Source: a bacterium
Lineage (GTDB): Bacteria > SZUA-79 > Acidulodesulfobacterales > Acidulodesulfobacteraceae
Direction of reading: 5' to 3'
NCBI GenBank assembly: GCA_021800805.1
Contig: JAJYYR010000022.1
Location: 1 to 9,647, forward strand
DNA length: 9,647 bases
This document shows, piece after piece, positions 6,330-9,647 of this stretch. Each line of letters begins with the position of its first letter. The first letter of the stretch is position 1. The notes beneath the pieces are model-generated. The model saw only the letters and a list, made by a program, of their open reading frames with translations, did no database searches and was not told the DNA's origin. Position numbers and translations under genes: made by a program.

Positions 6330-6509
6330 ACCATTAATGCAAAACTATATTTTTTTATCCTAAAAAAATAAATTTATTGCGCTGTATATGAACTTGCGGG
6401 AACTAATCGCGAAAAATTATACGGGAAGTATATGATAAAATATGGATGATATTTTCAAGAAAGTCCGAAAATGGACAGACCGTTGTCCTAAAATGGACAA
6501 TTATATGTT
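6330..6509 (-). promoter_or_regulatory. Control region of the sox operon
   Basis: This gap of about 180 bp separates the response-regulator stop from the first sox gene. It holds the two tandem palindromes (separate entry). Further toward the gene is a perfect TATAAT on the minus strand (6416-6421), but I see no -35 box at the right distance. A TTGAAA box lies at 6453-6458 (minus strand), too far from TATAAT and poorly placed for other -10 sequences. A GG-N10-GC sigma-54 promoter is not evident on the minus strand. If TATAAT is used, the leader would be about 80 bases long. No gene was found here on either strand. Confidence 0.55.
6463..6500. promoter_or_regulatory. Two tandem palindromic activator sites, 22 bp apart
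   Basis: Site 1 (6463-6476) reads GTCC-N6-GGAC. Site 2 (6483-6500) reads TTGTCC-N6-GGACAA, a perfect 6-bp-armed palindrome. Centre-to-centre distance is exactly 22 bp, two turns of DNA, so two dimers would sit on the same face. The spacers are also alike (GAAAAT and TAAAAT on the plus strand). This is the style of enhancer sites for NtrC-type activators, whose Fis-type DNA-binding helix gene ends only 9 bases away. The likely binder is therefore the adjacent response regulator; this is inference from position and shape. Confidence 0.72.
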
Positions 6510-7874
6510 TTATTTGAAAAGATTGTACTTTTTCATCTTAGTTATAAGCTGTTTTCTTGATATGCCGAGTGCGGCGGCAGACTTAGTCTGATTGAAACCG
6601 TTTTCCCTGAGCACCCGTTTAATTAACCCTGTTTCTACGCATTCGAGTTTTATACTGCCGGAGGTTAAATCGTTTTGGTTTTCATCGTCTTTTACGCCGG
6701 ATTCTTCGTTAATCAATGTTTTTGGAAGGCAGGACGGTTCAAGTATATCGTACGGAGAAATAATGACCGCACGCTCTATAATATTTTCAAGTTCTCTTAT
6801 ATTTCCGGGATAATTATAATTCATCAATAATTCTATCGCTCCATCGGAAATAGATTCTATATTCTTTTTGTTCAGTTCGCTGTATTTTTTAACGAAAAAA
6901 TTAGCAAGCGGAATTATATCGTCTCTTCTTTCTCTTAGGGGCGGAATTTTAAAATGGAGCACGTTTATTCTATAAAAAAGGTCTTCTCTGAATTTTTTTT
7001 CGATAACCGCCTTTTCAAGCTCTATATTCGTAGCGCAAATTATTCTTGCGTTAAGTTTGATTTTTAAATTAGACCCTATCCTGAAAAATTCTTTATCCTG
7101 TATTGCCCTTAGCAATTTCGCCTGCGTAAATAAAGGCATTTCTCCTATTTCGTCTAAAAAAAGCGTTCCTCCTTCGGCTGCTTCGAATTTTCCCTTTTGC
7201 ATCGATATTGCGCCTGTATAAGACCCCTTTTCATGTCCGAAAAATTCGTTTTCCAAAAGGTCTATAGGCACCGCACTGCAATTTATAGGAACAAATTCCC
7301 CGTTTCTATCCGACAAATTATGTATAATTCTTGCAATAAGTTCTTTTCCGGTTCCCGTTTCACCGGTTATTAGAATATTCGACATGGATTTAGCCGTTAA
7401 ATAAATCTCGCTTAAAATCTCGCCGATTTTAGGGCTTTTAAATATAAAACCGCCTTTAATCTTTGATAGGGCTTCGTCCTCCGTTGTTTTTACATCGGTA
7501 GATTTCCTGCCTTTGTTTCTATTTAAAAATATATTTAAGTTAAAAGCGAGCCCTTCTATATCGACAGGCTTAGAGATAAAGTCGTCGGCGCCGAGTTTCA
7601 TTGCGTAAACCGCCTGTTCGATATTTCCGAATGCGGTAATAATTATAAAAACAATCTGCTTATCAAGGCTTCTAACCTTGGAGAGAAGTTCGATGCCGTT
7701 CATTCCTGATAGTTTCAGGTCGCACAATATTGCATCGTATTTTTTTTCTAAGAAAAGATCTAATCCATGCTCGGCGCTTATAGCCGTATCCACGAGGAAA
7801 CCTTTTTTTATCAAGTTAAGGCTTACCACCCTTAAAAGATTTTTTTCATCGTCTATTAATAAGATTTTAACCAT
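6510..7874 (-). CDS. NtrC-family sigma-54-dependent response regulator
   Basis: The protein of 454 residues has three parts. The receiver domain (about 1-120) has the acid pair D8/D9, phospho-acceptor D52, T80 and K102. The AAA+ sigma-54 interaction domain (about 143-385) shows Walker A GETGTGKE (171-178), the sigma-54 contact loop GSYTGA (217-222, a variant of GAFTGA), Walker B TLFLDE (237-242), and the arginine-finger segment FREDLFYRI (295-303). The Fis-type helix-turn-helix at about 416-452 contains NQTKSAAALGISRKQL. No key residue is missing, so it should be a working phosphorylation-controlled activator. An AGGA ribosome site lies in the 22-bp gap after the kinase gene, so the two form an operon. 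The target is probably the sox operon, because paired palindromes stand right after this gene. Confidence 0.95.
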   Translation of the reverse strand: MVKILLIDDEKNLLRVVSLNLIKKGFLVDTAISAEHGLDLFLEKKYDAILCDLKLSGMNGIELLSKVRSLDKQIVFIIITAFGNIEQAVYAMKLGADDFISKPVDIEGLAFNLNIFLNRNKGRKSTDVKTTEDEALSKIKGGFIFKSPKIGEILSEIYLTAKSMSNILITGETGTGKELIARIIHNLSDRNGEFVPINCSAVPIDLLENEFFGHEKGSYTGAISMQKGKFEAAEGGTLFLDEIGEMPLFTQAKLLRAIQDKEFFRIGSNLKIKLNARIICATNIELEKAVIEKKFREDLFYRINVLHFKIPPLRERRDDIIPLANFFVKKYSELNKKNIESISDGAIELLMNYNYPGNIRELENIIERAVIISPYDILEPSCLPKTLINEESGVKDDENQNDLTSGSIKLECVETGLIKRVLRENGFNQTKSAAALGISRKQLITKMKKYNLFK

Positions 7875-7896
7875 TAACTTATCCTGCGTTAAAAAA

Positions 7897-9348
7897 TCAC
7901 GACACTTGCCCGGGTTGGCGCAATATCGGAATAGTTACGTTAAAGACCGTCCTTTTTTTATTGCTTTGAACGTTTATGGTTCCACCGTGAAGCTTAATTA
8001 TCCGCAACGATATCGGAAGCCCGAGTCCCGAACCGGCGTTTTTAGTAGTAAAAAACGGTTTAAATATATTTTCTATATTTTCTTTGGTAATAGGCTGTCC
8101 GTTGTTTTCTATTTGAATATTTAAATCACCGTTTTTAACTATAGTTTTTACTTTTATAACCTTATCTTCAAATTCGGCTGACGCAAAAGAATTTGCTGCG
8201 CATGTTGCGTCAATCGCATTTACTATCAAATTGAGTATAACCTGTTTTAACAATTCGGGGTCTCCGTTTATAATCGGAATATTGCCGTCTAAATCTTTAA
8301 TTAGTTTTATATTAAAATTTGCCAGTTCAAATTTAGATATGCTAAGGGAATCATTTATAAGCTTATTTATATCTAAAGGCGTTAATTCGGGACTTCTCTG
8401 GCGGGAAAAACTCAAAAAATCTACCGTCATACGGTTTAGCCTGTTAACCTCGTTATTAATTATACCTGCGAACTCCTCTACGATTTTATTTTTTGTTTCA
8501 TGGGCAATGTAATTATTGGCGGAGGAAATAATATATATGGCATTTTTTATTTCATGGGCAATGTTTGCGGACATTTCTCCCATAATAGCCATACAGTTCA
8601 ATTCATTTTTCTCTTTATTTATCGAATCAATTCTTTTCATATAATCTTCTATCGCATAAGCCATTGAGTTAATTGCGTTTATAACGCTTCCGATTTCATC
8701 GTTAAATTTGCTTTTAAAATTTATTTTATAATTTCCGCTTTTTATTTCTTCTATATTCTTTTTTATTTCGGATAAAGGTTTTGTCAAAAAAACCGTTATC
8801 ATATAAAACATAAAAAGCCCCAGAGCAATAAATCCGGCGGCAATTACGAGAAATCTTATTCCGACCCAAAAAACCCGGACTTTTACGCCATTTAACTCTT
8901 GTTTTAAATTAAATTTTACGGCAAGCGTTCCTAATCTTTCCCCGTTATAACTCAGTTTCTTTAATAATAATCCGCTATTCCTTTTATAACCATTGTTACT
9001 GCCATATAAATAAAACCTGTTATTCAAAAAATGTTTACCGCGGCTTATTATTAAATCTCCTTTTGCGCTATATAAACTTAATCCTTCTATTTTGCGGTGT
9101 TTAATAATGTAGCTTAAATAATTTTTAATAAATTTTATCTTTTTCGTATATAAAGGATATTTTAGGGAGGAAACTATAACTTCGGCTAATCTTTCATTTT
9201 TAAGCGAATTTCTATAGTAAAGAGTTTTATATATAGTCCAGAGAAAAATACCGTCGCTCATAAAAATAGTAAAGAAAAAAATAATAAAAGCGCTGGACAG
9301 TATTTTCCACTTTATACTTAAATTTTTAATAAAATTAAACATCGGCAT
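7897..9348 (-). CDS. Membrane sensor histidine kinase, NtrB/PAS-less type
   Basis: The protein of 483 residues has a first membrane helix at about 14-41 and a periplasmic region of about 120 residues (42-160). A second helix follows at about 162-187, then a HAMP linker to about 240. The HisKA segment carries His265 in SANIAHEIKN, and the ATPase domain ends in GSGLGLPIS (439-447). The N-box is ILNLIVNAID (371-380, Asn377). In the G1 box the usual D-x-G-x-G reads N-N-G-Q-P; Asn in place of Asp is a known variant. It should phosphorylate the adjacent NtrC-type regulator (22 bp downstream). The periplasmic region shows no domain I can name, so the signal is unknown; a periplasmic sulfur compound would fit the neighbouring sox genes. 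The start is supported by a GGAG ribosome site 8 bases before ATG 9348. Confidence 0.93.
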   Translation of the reverse strand: MPMFNFIKNLSIKWKILSSAFIIFFFTIFMSDGIFLWTIYKTLYYRNSLKNERLAEVIVSSLKYPLYTKKIKFIKNYLSYIIKHRKIEGLSLYSAKGDLIISRGKHFLNNRFYLYGSNNGYKRNSGLLLKKLSYNGERLGTLAVKFNLKQELNGVKVRVFWVGIRFLVIAAGFIALGLFMFYMITVFLTKPLSEIKKNIEEIKSGNYKINFKSKFNDEIGSVINAINSMAYAIEDYMKRIDSINKEKNELNCMAIMGEMSANIAHEIKNAIYIISSANNYIAHETKNKIVEEFAGIINNEVNRLNRMTVDFLSFSRQRSPELTPLDINKLINDSLSISKFELANFNIKLIKDLDGNIPIINGDPELLKQVILNLIVNAIDATCAANSFASAEFEDKVIKVKTIVKNGDLNIQIENNGQPITKENIENIFKPFFTTKNAGSGLGLPISLRIIKLHGGTINVQSNKKRTVFNVTIPILRQPGQVS

Positions 9349-9511
9349 TCAAATCTCCGGAAACACTCAATAACAAACGATGGTCAACCTTACATTCCGT
9401 GAAAAAATATATTTGGTCGTCTAACTCGATATCGCATATCGCGGCAGGACATTCTCGCATATCGCATTCACAACTGCGAAATGCAGTTATCGGATACGTC
9501 GTAAAGCGGAT
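9349..9511 (-). promoter_or_regulatory. Gap between lgt and the kinase gene with short repeats
   Basis: The gap of 163 bp contains the direct repeat TCGCATATCGC at 9432-9442 and 9455-9465 (23 bp apart, close to two DNA turns). It also holds a perfect 6-bp inverted repeat with a 5-base loop at 9472-9477 and 9483-9488. The hairpin begins about 24 bases after the lgt stop but has no U-tract, so its role as a terminator is weak. The direct repeats could be operator sites for the kinase-regulator operon. No convincing -35/-10 pair was found. Confidence 0.4.
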
Positions 9512-9647
9512 TTAGATGCTTTTATACTTATAGTGCCTGTAAATCAAAACGCCGATAGAAATAATAACGGCAAACATGCTTAAAACCTGCGACACCCTTA
9601 TGCTGTTTCCGAGCCATAAACTGTCGATTCTCGTTCCTTCGGTAAAA
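9512..9647 (-). CDS. lgt: Prolipoprotein diacylglyceryl transferase, C-terminal part (5' end outside window)
   Basis: The last 44 codons are present (first complete codon ends at base 9646 on the plus strand; stop TAA at 9512-9514). The segment FTEGTRIDSLWLGNSIRVSQ is the conserved Lgt C-terminal signature ('FFxEGLRTDSL...RVSQ/AQ'). It is followed by a final membrane helix (about residues 21-35 of this fragment) and the basic tail YRHYKYKSI. Lgt adds the diacylglyceryl group to lipoprotein cysteines at the inner membrane, a housekeeping step. It lies on the same strand as the kinase and regulator but is separated from them by 163 bp. Confidence 0.88.
   Translation of the reverse strand, partial: FTEGTRIDSLWLGNSIRVSQVLSMFAVIISIGVLIYRHYKYKSI

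Noticed and set aside
7678..8124. Plus-strand open frame of 148 codons
   Set aside because: It runs across the junction of two clear minus-strand genes (kinase and regulator), has no recognisable domain, and no ribosome site was noted; it is a shadow frame.

Overview
The window is AT-rich DNA from a Gram-negative bacterium. It has outer-membrane, Tat and Sec signals and carries a compact sulfur-oxidation (sox) locus. The gene set, base composition and a dedicated NtrB/NtrC-type regulator suggest a chemolithotrophic sulfur oxidiser. A deltaproteobacteria-like acidophile of the Ca. Acidulodesulfobacterales kind is my best guess, but that is inference from gene style and no taxonomic marker is present.

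Layout. At the left edge is the 3' end of a plus-strand KUP-type potassium transporter gene, which converges on the sox operon. Everything else is on the minus strand, read here from right to left. The 3' end of lgt (prolipoprotein diacylglyceryl transferase) is followed by a gap of about 160 bp with short repeats. Next come a membrane sensor histidine kinase and, 22 bp later, an NtrC-family sigma-54 activator. A regulatory gap of about 180 bp holds two tandem palindromes exactly 22 bp apart. Then comes an eight-gene operon: SoxW-like thioredoxin, soxY, soxZ, a DUF302 protein, soxB, two tandem periplasmic DsrE-like proteins, and an outer-membrane beta-barrel protein. Spacings inside the operon are 15 to 58 bp and most genes have a visible Shine-Dalgarno sequence.

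How it may work. SoxYZ carries the sulfur substrate on the SoxY C-terminal cysteine. SoxB hydrolyses the terminal sulfone as sulfate. The thioredoxin-like protein would keep cysteines reduced. The DUF302 and DsrE-like proteins are exported and carry conserved cysteines, so they are candidates for sulfur binding or transfer. The beta-barrel protein could pass a substrate across the outer membrane. No soxAX (thiosulfate loading) and no soxCD (sulfane dehydrogenase) are present, so either they lie elsewhere or this is a variant pathway. The two-component pair immediately upstream, together with the tandem palindromes between it and the operon, points to a dedicated signal-responsive switch, unlike the ArsR-type SoxR repressor known from model sox loci.

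The most notable observations are the phased tandem palindromes, a SoxY that ends directly after its active cysteine, a perfect 13-bp hairpin inside the first dsrE-like gene, and the DUF302 plus double DsrE content of the operon. No RNA genes, CRISPR arrays or insertion sequences were seen.
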